In this document: positions 31,568-41,219 of the stretch, piece after piece
How the letters are laid out: each line of letters starts with the position of its first letter
Numbering within the stretch: the stretch's first letter is position 1
Assembly (NCBI GenBank): GCA_027071355.1
Contig: JALSUJ010000337.1
Coordinates: 1 to 64,000, forward strand
Length of the DNA: 64,000 nt
Reading direction: 5' to 3'
Source: Gammaproteobacteria bacterium
GTDB taxonomy: Bacteria > Pseudomonadota > Gammaproteobacteria > GRL18
Position numbers and translations under genes: made by a program
Notes under the pieces: model-generated
Databases searched by the model: none
Seen by the model: only the letters and a program-made list of their open reading frames with translations
What the model was told of the DNA's origin: nothing

Positions 31568-33520
31568 CTACCCAATATGCGTCAGTTTTTTATTAACCGG
31601 CGGTATATCCCCCTCATCAAAAAATATCTTATAGGGTAGTAAATAGCCGTTCATAAAACTGCTTTTATGATTGCCATTGATCTGAAATTTATGAATATTA
31701 ACATGATTTTCAGTTCTAATATGCAGTTTCAATTTATGAAACTGGGACTGAACCACCTTCCAGGTGGGTTTACTGCCAGTTAATTGTTCATATTTCATTT
31801 TCTGACAAAACTTTTTAATGATCACCGGGGAGATCAGAACAACACCTTGTGCCACTATATGCACCGGGGTATCTGCCCGGTTGACTCGAAATGACTTGTC
31901 TGCAATAGATCCTTTAATCCACTGAATAAAAAACTGGGCAACTTGCGGGTCATTGGGCTGAGGCGCACTTTGAGGATCGCTGATAATTGCGCCAGAATCC
32001 AGTGGCTGATGCACTTTAGGTTGCGCCAGTTCTGAATTCTCTGATCCAGAAACTGCGCCAGATTGTTTATTTTCGATAGTTGAAACAGTGCCGTGCTGCT
32101 GAATGACCGGATCCGGTGTGTGTAAAGCACCGGGCAGGGAATGTTCTTCTGTATTGGGTGACTCAGAGGTGTTATTAGATAAATCAAATGGATCGGGATC
32201 CTGTTGAGACTCGGATGATCTTGAAGGTTTGTTTTTCTGGGTGTCTGTATCTGTGACAGTATCTTGTGGTGTTGGACTGCCATCATTATTTTCATGATGG
32301 TGATCAGATAAGGGTGTCTGTGACAGTGTTTTAATATCACTGTCCTGTGACAGTATCTTGATTTCACCTTTAAGATCCGATGGCAAATGTCCGACTTTAA
32401 ACAGTCGGGTCGCCTCAAAGACCATGACGGTCAGTTTTAGATCATAATCCTCACCCATGATATGGGCTTTCCAGATGGCTCCACCCTCGGTATTATCCAG
32501 TGCGTAGCCATACTCCTGCCAGGTATCGTATAAACGGGTCGGATCGGTTGGAATATCCGTGGCACCCTGATCGGCCAGATACTGTTGAACAGCCTGTGCT
32601 ACGGTACGACAAACCAGATAGGCTCTGCCCTGATAAATCCATGCAGCGGCACCATTGCGATTGATTTTCAGTGTGCCGTCCTGTAACAAGTGTCGTAAAG
32701 CGGTCATTAACCGATCAATCATAGGTAACTGGAAAGCACCTGGGAAGCGTTTCTGATGGCCACCGAGTTTCAGATCGGCAGCGGTAGAGTCCCGATCAGC
32801 CTGACGCACAATCTCACCAATCTCACCACATTCGTAAGGATCGTTATTGAGCCAGGCAATCAGCTGTTTCATTAACTTCATGTCCTGTAATAGCCAGTGT
32901 CGGGCTGAACGAGGCAGTAAGTCCATCAAAGATACTGATAATTGATGGTACAGCTGATAATCGGCCACCTGAAAATCAACCCGGTAAGATAGAGTATCGG
33001 ATGGTATTTTACCCAGATAAGGCGACCAGGGTGAGGTCTGACCGTTTTTCAGGTTCAGTGTGATCCGAACCAGAGCCAGTGTTTTACCTATATCGTGTAA
33101 TAGCGCTGCTGCAAACAGACCGTATCGCCAGACCTGATCGAGTTTGGCCCGTTCTTCCGGACCCACGCCCAGAGGTAATTGCCAGGCTTTGGCAATACGC
33201 ATGGCATTGGCGCAGACTTCTATGGTGTGAGTCAGTAAACCACCGGGGCCGGCATGATGATGTGATGCTGAGGCAGGGATCAGTTGAATGGTTTCTGCCG
33301 CATTATTAATGGCGGTCTGATACAGACTGTTCCAGTATCGATCATTAACAGAGGCCAGACGTTTAATGGCCAGAATACGGTGTTCCAGTTCCAGAAAATG
33401 GATCAGTTCTGGCGCAGTCATAGGCGGCAGATTCAGTGGATCCAGCGGGTCTGTTTTTTGCCCGGATATATTTGGCGCAAAGTGTTTATTTAGCCCAAAA
33501 AAAGAGAGTAGTTTAGCCAT
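31568..33520 (-). CDS. MobH-family conjugative relaxase
   Basis: A 650-residue protein of the TraI_2/MobH type that nicks oriT DNA. The N-terminal domain has the HD-hydrolase-like metal site: HHHAGPGGLLTHTIEV near residue 90 and LLHDIGK near residue 135. A disordered linker (residues about 400-520) precedes the C-terminal TraI_2_C domain (TPVHIVAQGVVLISPVIIKK). MobH relaxases are the standard partners of PFGI-1-type T4SS. It is transcribed away from the transfer operon, after a 138-residue unknown gene. Confidence 0.9.
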   Translation of the reverse strand: MAKLLSFFGLNKHFAPNISGQKTDPLDPLNLPPMTAPELIHFLELEHRILAIKRLASVNDRYWNSLYQTAINNAAETIQLIPASASHHHAGPGGLLTHTIEVCANAMRIAKAWQLPLGVGPEERAKLDQVWRYGLFAAALLHDIGKTLALVRITLNLKNGQTSPWSPYLGKIPSDTLSYRVDFQVADYQLYHQLSVSLMDLLPRSARHWLLQDMKLMKQLIAWLNNDPYECGEIGEIVRQADRDSTAADLKLGGHQKRFPGAFQLPMIDRLMTALRHLLQDGTLKINRNGAAAWIYQGRAYLVCRTVAQAVQQYLADQGATDIPTDPTRLYDTWQEYGYALDNTEGGAIWKAHIMGEDYDLKLTVMVFEATRLFKVGHLPSDLKGEIKILSQDSDIKTLSQTPLSDHHHENNDGSPTPQDTVTDTDTQKNKPSRSSESQQDPDPFDLSNNTSESPNTEEHSLPGALHTPDPVIQQHGTVSTIENKQSGAVSGSENSELAQPKVHQPLDSGAIISDPQSAPQPNDPQVAQFFIQWIKGSIADKSFRVNRADTPVHIVAQGVVLISPVIIKKFCQKMKYEQLTGSKPTWKVVQSQFHKLKLHIRTENHVNIHKFQINGNHKSSFMNGYLLPYKIFFDEGDIPPVNKKLTHIG

Positions 33521-33533
33521 TTACCATGCTGCC

Positions 33534-33950
33534 TCAGTTCAGAGAACGATCCTGTTCAAATCGTTCAGAAAACCAGCGCATTAAAATATCTGGCGCAGGA
33601 TGTGAATCATGTCCTTCGTAGATAAAAATCTTTTCACCGCTTGAAAAATCAGCAAATGAGTTTTTTGTGGGGTCCCAGTAAACCGCAGGTTTGCCTTTAT
33701 AAAAGCGATAATTAAAACAGAACATTTTCTGAAATCGTAAAACCGCCTGTGAGGTGAGCAGAGAGTCTTTAAAATGCAGGGATTTTAGCACTTCGAGCAT
33801 ACTATCGAGTATATTATGACGTTCATCTTCAATCGCCCCGTTGTAATTATTGATCAATAATTTTAGGGTAGGCATCCAGTGTTGTCTGTGGATGCGTTGG
33901 AGTTGTTGTTGTATCAGTTGCAGTTTCAATTTATCCGATCCCTTGTTCAT
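33534..33950 (-). CDS. hypothetical protein upstream of the relaxase
   Basis: A 138-residue soluble, basic and helix-rich protein ending 13 bases before the relaxase start, so it is co-transcribed. It might assist relaxase action, but no motif supports this. I do not recognise it. Confidence 0.6.
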   Translation of the reverse strand: MNKGSDKLKLQLIQQQLQRIHRQHWMPTLKLLINNYNGAIEDERHNILDSMLEVLKSLHFKDSLLTSQAVLRFQKMFCFNYRFYKGKPAVYWDPTKNSFADFSSGEKIFIYEGHDSHPAPDILMRWFSERFEQDRSLN

Positions 33951-34027
33951 GTAGTCCTAGTTCCGCTTTGAGTTTATTAACATCGAATGTCAGGGCAATA
34001 TTAGCCTTTTTCTGGAACTGGTTTTAC

Positions 34028-34127
34028 CCTTACAGTCCTTTTACCTTTAATAAAACTTTCCCTTAATGTCCTTTACCATCCCCCTCTCTACCGACCATAA
34101 GGGAGAGAGGGGCCTTTTTGATAGGCC
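34028..34127. other. candidate oriT region
   Basis: Two direct repeats, CCCTTACAGTCCTTTTACC (34028-34046) and CCCTTAATGTCCTTTACC (34061-34078), are followed by a strong inverted repeat CCCCTCTCT/GAGAGAGGGG (about 34082-34113) and GGCCT/AGGCC. The spot between the divergent relaxase and transfer operons is a usual place for an oriT. The hairpin could also be a bidirectional terminator. Confidence 0.4.
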
Positions 34128-34180
34128 CATTACCATTGGTTTGTGCCTTTTTACCTCTTTTTTTTGTTCAATGCAAAATC

Positions 34181-34205
34181 AATCAGATGAAATGGATATC
34201 TGATT
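34181..34205. repeat. palindromic repeat, copy 1 (AATCAGAT-N9-ATCTGATT)
   Basis: Arms AATCAGAT and ATCTGATT with centre GAAATGGAT. The centre is identical in the copies at 34293 and 43917. It lies upstream of the transfer operon. Confidence 0.65.
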
Positions 34206-34292
34206 CCAGGTTTATATTTTTAAACAAATATGCTTGGGTGAATACCTCTGGGTTGCATTGCATATCATATATTACATTTCATGTCAATGCGG

Positions 34293-34318
34293 AATCAGAT
34301 GAAATGGATATCCTGATT
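34293..34318. repeat. palindromic repeat, copy 2
   Basis: Same arms and centre as copy 1 with one extra C in the right arm (ATCCTGATT). It lies 65 bases before the first transfer gene and may act in its control. Confidence 0.6.
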
Positions 34319-34382
34319 CAAGGCTGACTTTTTTTTGGCGTTTGTTTAATATCGGTTTCGACAACAAATTGGAGAGGTTGAT

Positions 34383-34829
34383 ATGCAAATCAGGAATGCA
34401 GTGATGCTTATTATCGGAATTCATCTTATCGGCGTATCTATGGTGCAGGCCGATAATAATCATGGGTTGATACAGACGGATCGGTATTCAGCCGTTGAGC
34501 CTGAACCTACAGTTGGACAGGAAGCCCCATTACAAACCATTGTGACCGTTAAATTCCCCCGTCAGGTGCGTAATGTAGGTCAGGCTATTTCTTATACCCT
34601 TAAAAGAAGTGGTTATCGTCTGGCTCCACAGTGGGCGAGTGATCCCAATATGTCCGTTTTAATGCAGTTACCGCTACCGGAAGTCCATCGTGTGTTGGGA
34701 CCCATGACCGTAAAACAGGCATTAACTACGTTATCTGGTTCAGTTTTTATGCTGGTAACTGATCCCGTTCATCGCTACGTTTCATTTGAGGTGATACCGC
34801 AATACCGTTCACTCGTTTCTCAAAAATAA
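34383..34829 (+). CDS. PilL N-terminal-like ICE transfer protein (TIGR03748-like)
   Basis: A 148-residue exported protein (signal peptide to about residue 23, VQADN) with the conserved TVKFPRQVRNVGQAISYTLK, SGYRLAP and LPLPEVHRVLGPMTVKQALTTL blocks of the PilL-like family that opens these transfer operons. The fold resembles secretin N-terminal domains. Likely periplasmic, with an unproven part in T4SS assembly. GGAGAGG precedes the ATG. Confidence 0.85.
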   Translation: MQIRNAVMLIIGIHLIGVSMVQADNNHGLIQTDRYSAVEPEPTVGQEAPLQTIVTVKFPRQVRNVGQAISYTLKRSGYRLAPQWASDPNMSVLMQLPLPEVHRVLGPMTVKQALTTLSGSVFMLVTDPVHRYVSFEVIPQYRSLVSQK

Positions 34830-34841
34830 GGATATATAAGG

Positions 34842-35681
34842 ATGTCAGCAGAAAAACTGGATGTTTCAGAAGAAGAAATAGAGATCATTGATTTTCAGTC
34901 TGATGATCGAAATAGTGCACAGGATCAACCACCAAAACCTGTTCCAGCCAATATTAAATGGATGCTGGTAGCACTGGTGATCATTTTGTTGGTGGGTGGT
35001 GGCAGTTTGTATGGCTTTAGTAAAAAACCACATAAAAAAGCTTCAACAGCCGTTTCTTTAGATGGTGAAACCGAAACTGTTTTACCCATTGATGCACTGA
35101 AACGTGATGATTTGGCACAATCTATAAAAGATACTGTAAAAAATAAAAAGGTCAGGCCGCTGACTATAGGTCCGGTGACTGAACAGGATAAATTGAAAGA
35201 ACAGATCGAAAGTATGAATCTTCAGGTGGATGACATTACGTCCCGAATAAAATCACTGGAAACACAAAATCATGATTTAACCCGCCACGTTGAACAGATC
35301 CTCCAAATTGCCAAAGCTATGCCCAGTAAAGATGATCTGGCTAATATCCGGCACGATCTGGAAAACATGATGCAAAAAAATTCAGAAGAACTGCAAAAAT
35401 CTATCAATGAGAAAACAAAACAGGTTGCTAAAAAGACGCCCAGGCATAATAAAAAACGTTCGTATAAACGATACAAACTGCCCTTCAAACTGGTTTCAAT
35501 CGACCAATGGGATGGTCTTGACTATGCCGCCATCCAGGCAAATAACATTGGCAGTATAGAGAATCTTCGTCTGGGTGATATACGTTTTGGCTGGAAAGTG
35601 ACACGTATAGATGCGTTAAATTCAATGGTTGAATTTAAACAGATCAAAACCGGACGAACAATAAAACAAACTGCAATTTAA
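34842..35681 (+). CDS. membrane-anchored coiled-coil transfer protein
   Basis: A 279-residue bitopic protein: acidic cytoplasmic N-terminus, one membrane helix (about 40-58), a long periplasmic coiled coil (QIESMNLQVDDITSRIKSL onward, about 125-195), then a globular basic C-terminus. The design is like PilO/P-type inner-membrane partners. It follows the PilL-like gene by 12 bases. I cannot assign a named family. Confidence 0.7.
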   Translation: MSAEKLDVSEEEIEIIDFQSDDRNSAQDQPPKPVPANIKWMLVALVIILLVGGGSLYGFSKKPHKKASTAVSLDGETETVLPIDALKRDDLAQSIKDTVKNKKVRPLTIGPVTEQDKLKEQIESMNLQVDDITSRIKSLETQNHDLTRHVEQILQIAKAMPSKDDLANIRHDLENMMQKNSEELQKSINEKTKQVAKKTPRHNKKRSYKRYKLPFKLVSIDQWDGLDYAAIQANNIGSIENLRLGDIRFGWKVTRIDALNSMVEFKQIKTGRTIKQTAI

Positions 35682-35692
35682 AGGAAATAATA

Positions 35693-36001
35693 ATGGGAGT
35701 TTTGATTTTAGCTTTAGTGGCAGTTTTTGCGGTATCAAACAGTGATCATTTCAGCGCTGCAGCGATGGATGAACCGGCACAGGTTCAATACAGTGATACT
35801 GATGAAGGCGATATAGCCCAGATATTTGCACAACCTGAAAGAACAGAAGAAAAGAATTTTGTGGTGATTGTGGAACGTCCGGCATCAGAGGACTGTTTTG
35901 GATCCAGACAGGGTGATGTGATGGTGCGTGATCTCACTGTACCGTATCAGCAGCGACGCTATATTCGCAGTGATGGCAGTTTTTGTACACCGATCCAATA
36001 A
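35693..36001 (+). CDS. small exported protein of the transfer operon
   Basis: A 102-residue protein with a short hydrophobic N-terminus (GVLILALVAVFAVS) and two Cys in the C-terminal part (EDCFGSRQGD, SFCTPIQ) likely to form a disulfide. Probably periplasmic. AAGGAAAT precedes the ATG. Not recognised. Confidence 0.6.
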   Translation: MGVLILALVAVFAVSNSDHFSAAAMDEPAQVQYSDTDEGDIAQIFAQPERTEEKNFVVIVERPASEDCFGSRQGDVMVRDLTVPYQQRRYIRSDGSFCTPIQ

Positions 36002-36044
36002 GATTGACATAACGATTCATAGGAAAAGGAACAAGGGAGAATAT

Positions 36045-36839
36045 ATGAACAAGGGATTGACGACAGGGATGTTCATTTCATTGTGCCTGATCTCATTATC
36101 AGGCAGGGGTTCTGAACTACATAGGGGATCTGAACTAAAGAGTCAGGCACAAAAAATAGTGGCTCATCAATACCGCTCTGATAAAAGCAGTGACTATCAG
36201 CTGAGTCAATTAAACACAAAGCCATACGAAGTCTGGGGGCTGACAAAGAAGGACTGGGCAATTTATCAAACTCTGATGCAGGGTTCTCGGGGCATACTGT
36301 CACCCCATCTGGATCCAATCACCGCATTGGGCGTTGAGGCGTCCGGTGAGGTGGAGCGTCAAAGATATGCAGAGCTTCATGTCAAGTTTGAAAAACAGCG
36401 GGTAGAAAAAGAACTGGCGTTTCAGCGTTCAGTGGATGCGGCCTGGGATCGTTTATACCCTAAAGCCCAGCTGATCGATATGGAAAAAATCAAAAATATC
36501 CAGAATAGATCCTCAGTCAACAGCACAGCAGGACGGTTATTATTTTTCACAAGCATAAAAAGCCGCTGTATTAAGTGTGAACAGGCGTTAAACGTCTTAC
36601 TGGAGCAGACAAAACAGGGCAGGGACCTCGATATTTTTCTATTAGATGCAAAAAATGATAATGCCATTCGCAGCTGGGCGAAGACGCATCAAATCCCACG
36701 GGAAAAAGTCATTGCACGTTCTATTACCCTTAATCATGACCAGGGTCGGCTGGCCATGATCAGTCAGTTTACCGGCCAGGTACCGTATGTGGCGGTAAAA
36801 GTAGGGCACAACCGTTATCAGGAAATAGACGTACATTGA
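36045..36839 (+). CDS. ICE transfer protein TIGR03759-like
   Basis: A 264-residue exported protein with family blocks: LTKKDWAIYQTLMQGSRG, then LDPITALGVEA and RQRYAELHVKFEKQRVEKEL. The second half is thioredoxin-like (LLFFTSIKSRCIKCEQALN with CIKC, then IFLLDA). ATG 36045 is preferred because GGGAGA precedes it and a signal peptide follows. The CxxC suggests a redox or scaffold role in the periplasm, by analogy only. Confidence 0.82.
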   Translation: MNKGLTTGMFISLCLISLSGRGSELHRGSELKSQAQKIVAHQYRSDKSSDYQLSQLNTKPYEVWGLTKKDWAIYQTLMQGSRGILSPHLDPITALGVEASGEVERQRYAELHVKFEKQRVEKELAFQRSVDAAWDRLYPKAQLIDMEKIKNIQNRSSVNSTAGRLLFFTSIKSRCIKCEQALNVLLEQTKQGRDLDIFLLDAKNDNAIRSWAKTHQIPREKVIARSITLNHDQGRLAMISQFTGQVPYVAVKVGHNRYQEIDVH

Positions 36840-36841
36840 TC

Positions 36842-37387
36842 ATGAAAAGGGTTTTACTGGCAGGCTGTTTATTACTCTGGATGTTTACAGTACAGACAGT
36901 GCAGGCTGAACCTATACCGGTTGGGTATCGGAAGATTGCACAGCAGTATCAGGTTCCAGTTAAAGTGTTTTATGCCGTATTGACACAGGAATCCGGGTTA
37001 AGTACCCGGCATGGTTTTAAACCCTGGCCCTGGACCTTGAATATTGCCGGTAAGGGCAAACGGTATGCGACCCGAAAAGCCGCCTATAAAGCATTAAAGC
37101 AGGCAGTTTCCAGAGGGATCACATTGATTGATATTGGGGCAGGACAGGTCAACTGGCGATACCACAAAGATAAACTGGGTAGCTTGTGGCAGGCATTAGA
37201 GCCGTATCACAACCTGAAGGTGGCCGCACGAATACTGAGGCAGGAGTTTGAAAAAACCGGGCATGAAGATTGGTGGGAGGCCGTAGGGCGGTATCATTCA
37301 CCGGGCCATAAACCGGAGCAGATAGCACGGGCAAAACACTATGAGCGCCGGGTAAAAAAACGTTTCAGACAAATTGACAGAGCATAA
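36842..37387 (+). CDS. lytic transglycosylase (SLT domain)
   Basis: A 181-residue exported protein: signal peptide to about residue 21 (VQAEP), then an SLT fold with the catalytic Glu in LTQESGLS near residue 50, INWRYHK-type GAGQVNWRYH, and a C-terminal GRYHSPG. It would open peptidoglycan for the transfer channel. An in-frame TTG six bases upstream is less likely than ATG 36842. Confidence 0.85.
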   Translation: MKRVLLAGCLLLWMFTVQTVQAEPIPVGYRKIAQQYQVPVKVFYAVLTQESGLSTRHGFKPWPWTLNIAGKGKRYATRKAAYKALKQAVSRGITLIDIGAGQVNWRYHKDKLGSLWQALEPYHNLKVAARILRQEFEKTGHEDWWEAVGRYHSPGHKPEQIARAKHYERRVKKRFRQIDRA

Positions 37388-37405
37388 ATGATAAGGGTCG
37401 AAGGA

Positions 37406-37942
37406 ATGACAAAAAAATATTTATCTATCCGTTTCATCATACTGTTGCTTTTAATCAGCGGTTCATCGCAGGTTTTGGCGCAGTTAATTGAAATAGCCAA
37501 TTACGGCGGCGTTTCCACTGAACAATATTTCAAGCGGATCACAATGGATGATCCACAACAAAATTCATCCATTGGACAACCTTTAAATAAGGCGCAATTG
37601 GCAGCGTTGGCCAAAAAACGCTTCCCGATCAAGAGTCGTTTACTCAAACCAGGCAAGCTGCGTTCTCACCATTGGCGCAGTGCCAAATTTATGAGTACAC
37701 AAATCGCCATGCTGGGATATGATCGTCTGTCAGTGCAATGGTTACAGAAAAATAAAAAAAAGCTGGAACAGCAAAAAGTCATCATTATGGTGGTCAATGT
37801 CAAGACGCAGAAACAGTTTAATAAAATCAAAGCCTTTCTACCGGACAATCAGGTTATGGCCATGTCCGGGGATGATGTCGCCCAACAATTACAGATCAAA
37901 TATTATCCAGTGCTCATCAATGCACGGGGGATCGAACAATGA
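37406..37942 (+). CDS. ICE transfer protein TIGR03765-like (PFL_4695)
   Basis: A 178-residue exported protein with signal peptide (ISGSSQVLAQ). IANYGGVSTEQYFKRITM and FPIKSRLLKPGKL match the family; the C-terminal half resembles a thioredoxin-like TrbC (KYYPVLINARGIEQ). An upstream ATG at 37388 adjoins the previous stop, but AAGGG sits better before 37406. The end overlaps the coupling-protein start by four bases. Confidence 0.8.
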   Translation: MTKKYLSIRFIILLLLISGSSQVLAQLIEIANYGGVSTEQYFKRITMDDPQQNSSIGQPLNKAQLAALAKKRFPIKSRLLKPGKLRSHHWRSAKFMSTQIAMLGYDRLSVQWLQKNKKKLEQQKVIIMVVNVKTQKQFNKIKAFLPDNQVMAMSGDDVAQQLQIKYYPVLINARGIEQ

Positions 37943-40164
37943 GGTTGAACAGTTATCCTATTGATGCTCTGTTAAGACCACCGGTAGAACTGTACAGTGC
38001 TACCGTTTTCTGGGGCAGTGCAGTGATTTGTGTTCTGGCTCCCTGGGCTTTAATGATGTCGGCTGAAATTGGTTATGTCATGGCGGTTATTATGGCGTAT
38101 ATGGGTTATCAGCGTACTTCACAGGCGTTACGGGTATTACGTTATCAGCGCAATATACGCCGGGTACCGGGCTTTAAAATGCGCCCGGATGAGGTACCGG
38201 TCAGCCAGAAAAAAATGTATCTTGGCAAAGGCTTTCGCTGGACACAGAAGCATACCCAGCGATTAAAAGATACTCAGCGTCCCGAAGTTCAGCATTATAT
38301 CCAGCCGCCAGCGTATTTACAGTGGGTTCGACAAAAAGAAGTACAGTGGGAATATACACCGGTATTAAAGGAAGTCATGAAGTTGACGGCCCGTTCAGCC
38401 TGGTGGAACCCGGTTGCGCCTTATCCACCGGTCGGTGGTCTGGCTCAGATCCATGCGGTTGAACCGGATGAAGTCAACGTTCTGTCCGATCTCGGTGAAC
38501 GGGTAGGGCATACACTGGTATTGGGTACCACCCGGGTCGGTAAAACCCGACTGGCTGAAATTCTGATCACTCAGGATATTCATCGAGGCGGTAATGCGGT
38601 CATTGTGTTTGATCCCAAAGGGGATGCCGAACTGCTGCGACGGATGTATCTGGAAGCCAGGCGCACCGGACGGCTGGATAAATTCTATGTCTTTCATTTG
38701 GGACACCCTGATATCTCTGCAAGATATAACCCGGTCGGGGATTTTTCTCGCATAACCGAAGTGGCTTCAAGAATTTCACGCCAGTTACCTGGGGAAGGTC
38801 AATCGGCAGCCTTCAGAGAATTTGTCTGGCGATACGTCAATGTGATAGCCAAAGCGGCTAGTGCCCTGGGACGCCGTATTGATTATGACATGATCATGCT
38901 TTACGGCCAGGATATTGAACCATTGTTGATTGATTATCTGGAATTTGTTCTGACCCAGAAAATAGGTAATAAGGACTGGCAAAAACCGGTTCAAACGGTA
39001 AAAACCATGTATGACGAAGGTGATTTGAAAAAGCCCAGACAAATGCAGGATCGTTCCAACCTTGCCCATGCTCTGATCAAATACGCTAAAGATATGAATG
39101 TTGTGAATCCCGTGGCCGCAGCATTATTAAAGACCTTTGAATATGACAAATCCTATTTTGACAAACTGGTGGCATCCTTGCTGCCGCTGATGGAGAAGTT
39201 GACTACGGGAGCTGTGGCCGAGCTGATCTCGCCGGATTATCTGGATCCGGATGACCCACGCCCAATTTTTGACTGGAAACAGGTGATCACTTCTGAATCA
39301 ATTGTTTATGTAGGATTAGATGCCCTGACTGATTCTGAAGTGGCTGCTGCAGTGGGTAATTCCATGTTTGCCGATTTAACCTCTCAGGCCGGTAAAATTT
39401 ACAAGCATGGTCTGGATATCGGGATGCCAGAAAATGACCTGCCAGCCGCTGACAAAAAAACCGTCACCTGTATTCATGCCGATGAATTTAATGAGCTGAT
39501 GGGGGATGAATTTATTCCCTTATTAAACAAGGCTGGGGGAGCCAACTTTCAGGTAACCGCCTATACCCAGGTCTGGGCGGATGTGGAGGCACGGGTCGGC
39601 AGTAAGGCCAAAGCCTCACAGGTTGCCGGTAACTTCAATACCATGATCATGTTACGGGTAAAAGATGAAGAAACGGCTGAGATGATGACCATGCAGTTAC
39701 CAAGAGTGGAAATTCAGACCATGATGCAAGTCTCAGGAGCCAATGACTCATCCGATCCCGGTAGTGAAGTGGATTTTACCTCACGCAACGAAGATCGTAT
39801 TTCAGTGACCCAGGAAGCGATGCTTGAACCCAATATTATTATGGCCTTACCCAAAGGCCAGGCGTTTGCCATGTTGGAAGGGGGCAATTTATGGAAAATT
39901 CGTATGCCCATGCCGGATGATTCAGCCGATGAGGGGATGCCCAAAGCCTTGCAGGCCATTGCCAATGACATGAGCAGGCGTTACCGCTCATCCGATCACT
40001 GGTGGCAAACATCGGATAACAGCGTTTACAGCAGTCCTTATTACGATGAAAAGCCTATTGTTGTTGAGAAGTATGAGGTTCAACGCCCATTTAAGACTAT
40101 GAGTGGAAGTAATATGGACATCGATACCAATATGGATGATGTTCTGGCGGGAATGGAGGATTAA
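37939..40164 (+). CDS. traD: TraD-type coupling protein (T4CP, TIGR03743-like)
   Basis: A 741-residue inner-membrane ATPase that links the relaxosome to the T4SS. Two membrane helices near residues 20-60, Walker A GTTRVGKTRLAE near residue 195, VIVFDPKGDAELL after it and Walker B-like ICLHADEFNE-type CIHADEFNEL near residue 520. The family is that of SXT TraD. Start overlaps the preceding gene (ATGA). Confidence 0.92.
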   Translation: MRLNSYPIDALLRPPVELYSATVFWGSAVICVLAPWALMMSAEIGYVMAVIMAYMGYQRTSQALRVLRYQRNIRRVPGFKMRPDEVPVSQKKMYLGKGFRWTQKHTQRLKDTQRPEVQHYIQPPAYLQWVRQKEVQWEYTPVLKEVMKLTARSAWWNPVAPYPPVGGLAQIHAVEPDEVNVLSDLGERVGHTLVLGTTRVGKTRLAEILITQDIHRGGNAVIVFDPKGDAELLRRMYLEARRTGRLDKFYVFHLGHPDISARYNPVGDFSRITEVASRISRQLPGEGQSAAFREFVWRYVNVIAKAASALGRRIDYDMIMLYGQDIEPLLIDYLEFVLTQKIGNKDWQKPVQTVKTMYDEGDLKKPRQMQDRSNLAHALIKYAKDMNVVNPVAAALLKTFEYDKSYFDKLVASLLPLMEKLTTGAVAELISPDYLDPDDPRPIFDWKQVITSESIVYVGLDALTDSEVAAAVGNSMFADLTSQAGKIYKHGLDIGMPENDLPAADKKTVTCIHADEFNELMGDEFIPLLNKAGGANFQVTAYTQVWADVEARVGSKAKASQVAGNFNTMIMLRVKDEETAEMMTMQLPRVEIQTMMQVSGANDSSDPGSEVDFTSRNEDRISVTQEAMLEPNIIMALPKGQAFAMLEGGNLWKIRMPMPDDSADEGMPKALQAIANDMSRRYRSSDHWWQTSDNSVYSSPYYDEKPIVVEKYEVQRPFKTMSGSNMDIDTNMDDVLAGMED

Positions 40165-40166
40165 TT

Positions 40167-40895
40167 ATGGCAGAACAACCCGTTAATAGAACATCACAGC
40201 CTCCGGTAAAACAGGGGGTGATAGGTAACACCCTGTCCCTGATCACTAAAATTTTTTTCATATTAATTTTGTCTCTGTTTTTTTCCATTGCGGTGGAATG
40301 GGTTGGTATGACCTTTTTCTGGGATCAACCGGGCAGTGAACATGCCCAGGGTATGCTGAATACTGAAATTGAATATCTGGATCAGGATTTCAGACGTAGC
40401 TTGATCACTTCCTCTCCGGCGCGTTTTGCCAGGGAACTGGCGGACACCTCCTATTACTATTTATTTGAATGGACCGGGTTGATGAAATTCTTTCAATGGG
40501 CTTCCAGTGAACCCACTTCTCAGCTGCAGGGCTATGCTCATCTGATCGCCACGACGTTATGGGATTATATTCTGGCCATGATAGCTGTGACGCAGGTATT
40601 TGCAGTGCGTCTGGCTATTTTAATTCTGGCGACTCCGGTGTTTGTTCTGGCTTTGGTGGCGGGATTTACGGATGGACTGGTGCAAAGGGATTTAAGGCGA
40701 TGGGGTGGGGGACGTGAGTCAGCATTTTTGTATCATCATGCCAAAAAAGTGGTGGTACCGTCACTGATTTCAGCCTGGGTGGTGTATTTATCCATGCCCT
40801 TCAGTGTCCATCCCTCATTGATCATTGTGCCATTTACATTGATGGCGGCTATTGCGGTTGCGGTTTCCTCAGCAACCTTTAAAAAATATTTATAA
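40167..40895 (+). CDS. ICE membrane protein TIGR03747-like
   Basis: A 242-residue protein with about four membrane helices (30-50, 130-175, 195-215, 218-235) and the conserved GFTDGLVQRDLRRWGGGRES loop. It always follows the coupling protein in these ICEs and probably sits with it in the inner membrane. Confidence 0.85.
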   Translation: MAEQPVNRTSQPPVKQGVIGNTLSLITKIFFILILSLFFSIAVEWVGMTFFWDQPGSEHAQGMLNTEIEYLDQDFRRSLITSSPARFARELADTSYYYLFEWTGLMKFFQWASSEPTSQLQGYAHLIATTLWDYILAMIAVTQVFAVRLAILILATPVFVLALVAGFTDGLVQRDLRRWGGGRESAFLYHHAKKVVVPSLISAWVVYLSMPFSVHPSLIIVPFTLMAAIAVAVSSATFKKYL

Positions 40896-40907
40896 GGATA
40901 TACGCAC

Positions 40908-41219
40908 ATGAAACGACAAATGAAAGCAGCTATTTTTAGTGTCATGCTGGTAACACTTTTTATGACCGGCCAACAGGCTATGGCTCAGGAAGATTTAGAG
41001 CATGAATATCTGGCCTTGCTGGCTAATGAAATTGAGGCTCTGAAAGCGATTTTACACAAGGCAGAACTGAACCAGGATAAAGATGCCCGGGTGAAGTTTC
41101 AGTATGACTGGCTGCGTTCCGATCTGGCTCAAATGAAACAGGGTGTTCTGGCTCATATTAATGCGCCTCGCAACCAACCCAGAAAAGTAGCGCCATTAAA
41201 AGGAGAGTATCGTCAATGA
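40908..41219 (+). CDS. RAQPRD family ICE protein
   Basis: A 103-residue exported protein (signal peptide ending MAQED) with a coiled-coil middle and the motif region NAPRNQPRKV corresponding to the RAQPRD signature. Periplasmic, unknown role. Overlaps the next gene by four bases. Confidence 0.82.
   Translation: MKRQMKAAIFSVMLVTLFMTGQQAMAQEDLEHEYLALLANEIEALKAILHKAELNQDKDARVKFQYDWLRSDLAQMKQGVLAHINAPRNQPRKVAPLKGEYRQ

Noticed and set aside
34118-34327. A 69-codon plus-strand frame before the transfer operon
   Set aside because: It spans two copies of a palindromic repeat and has no ribosome site.
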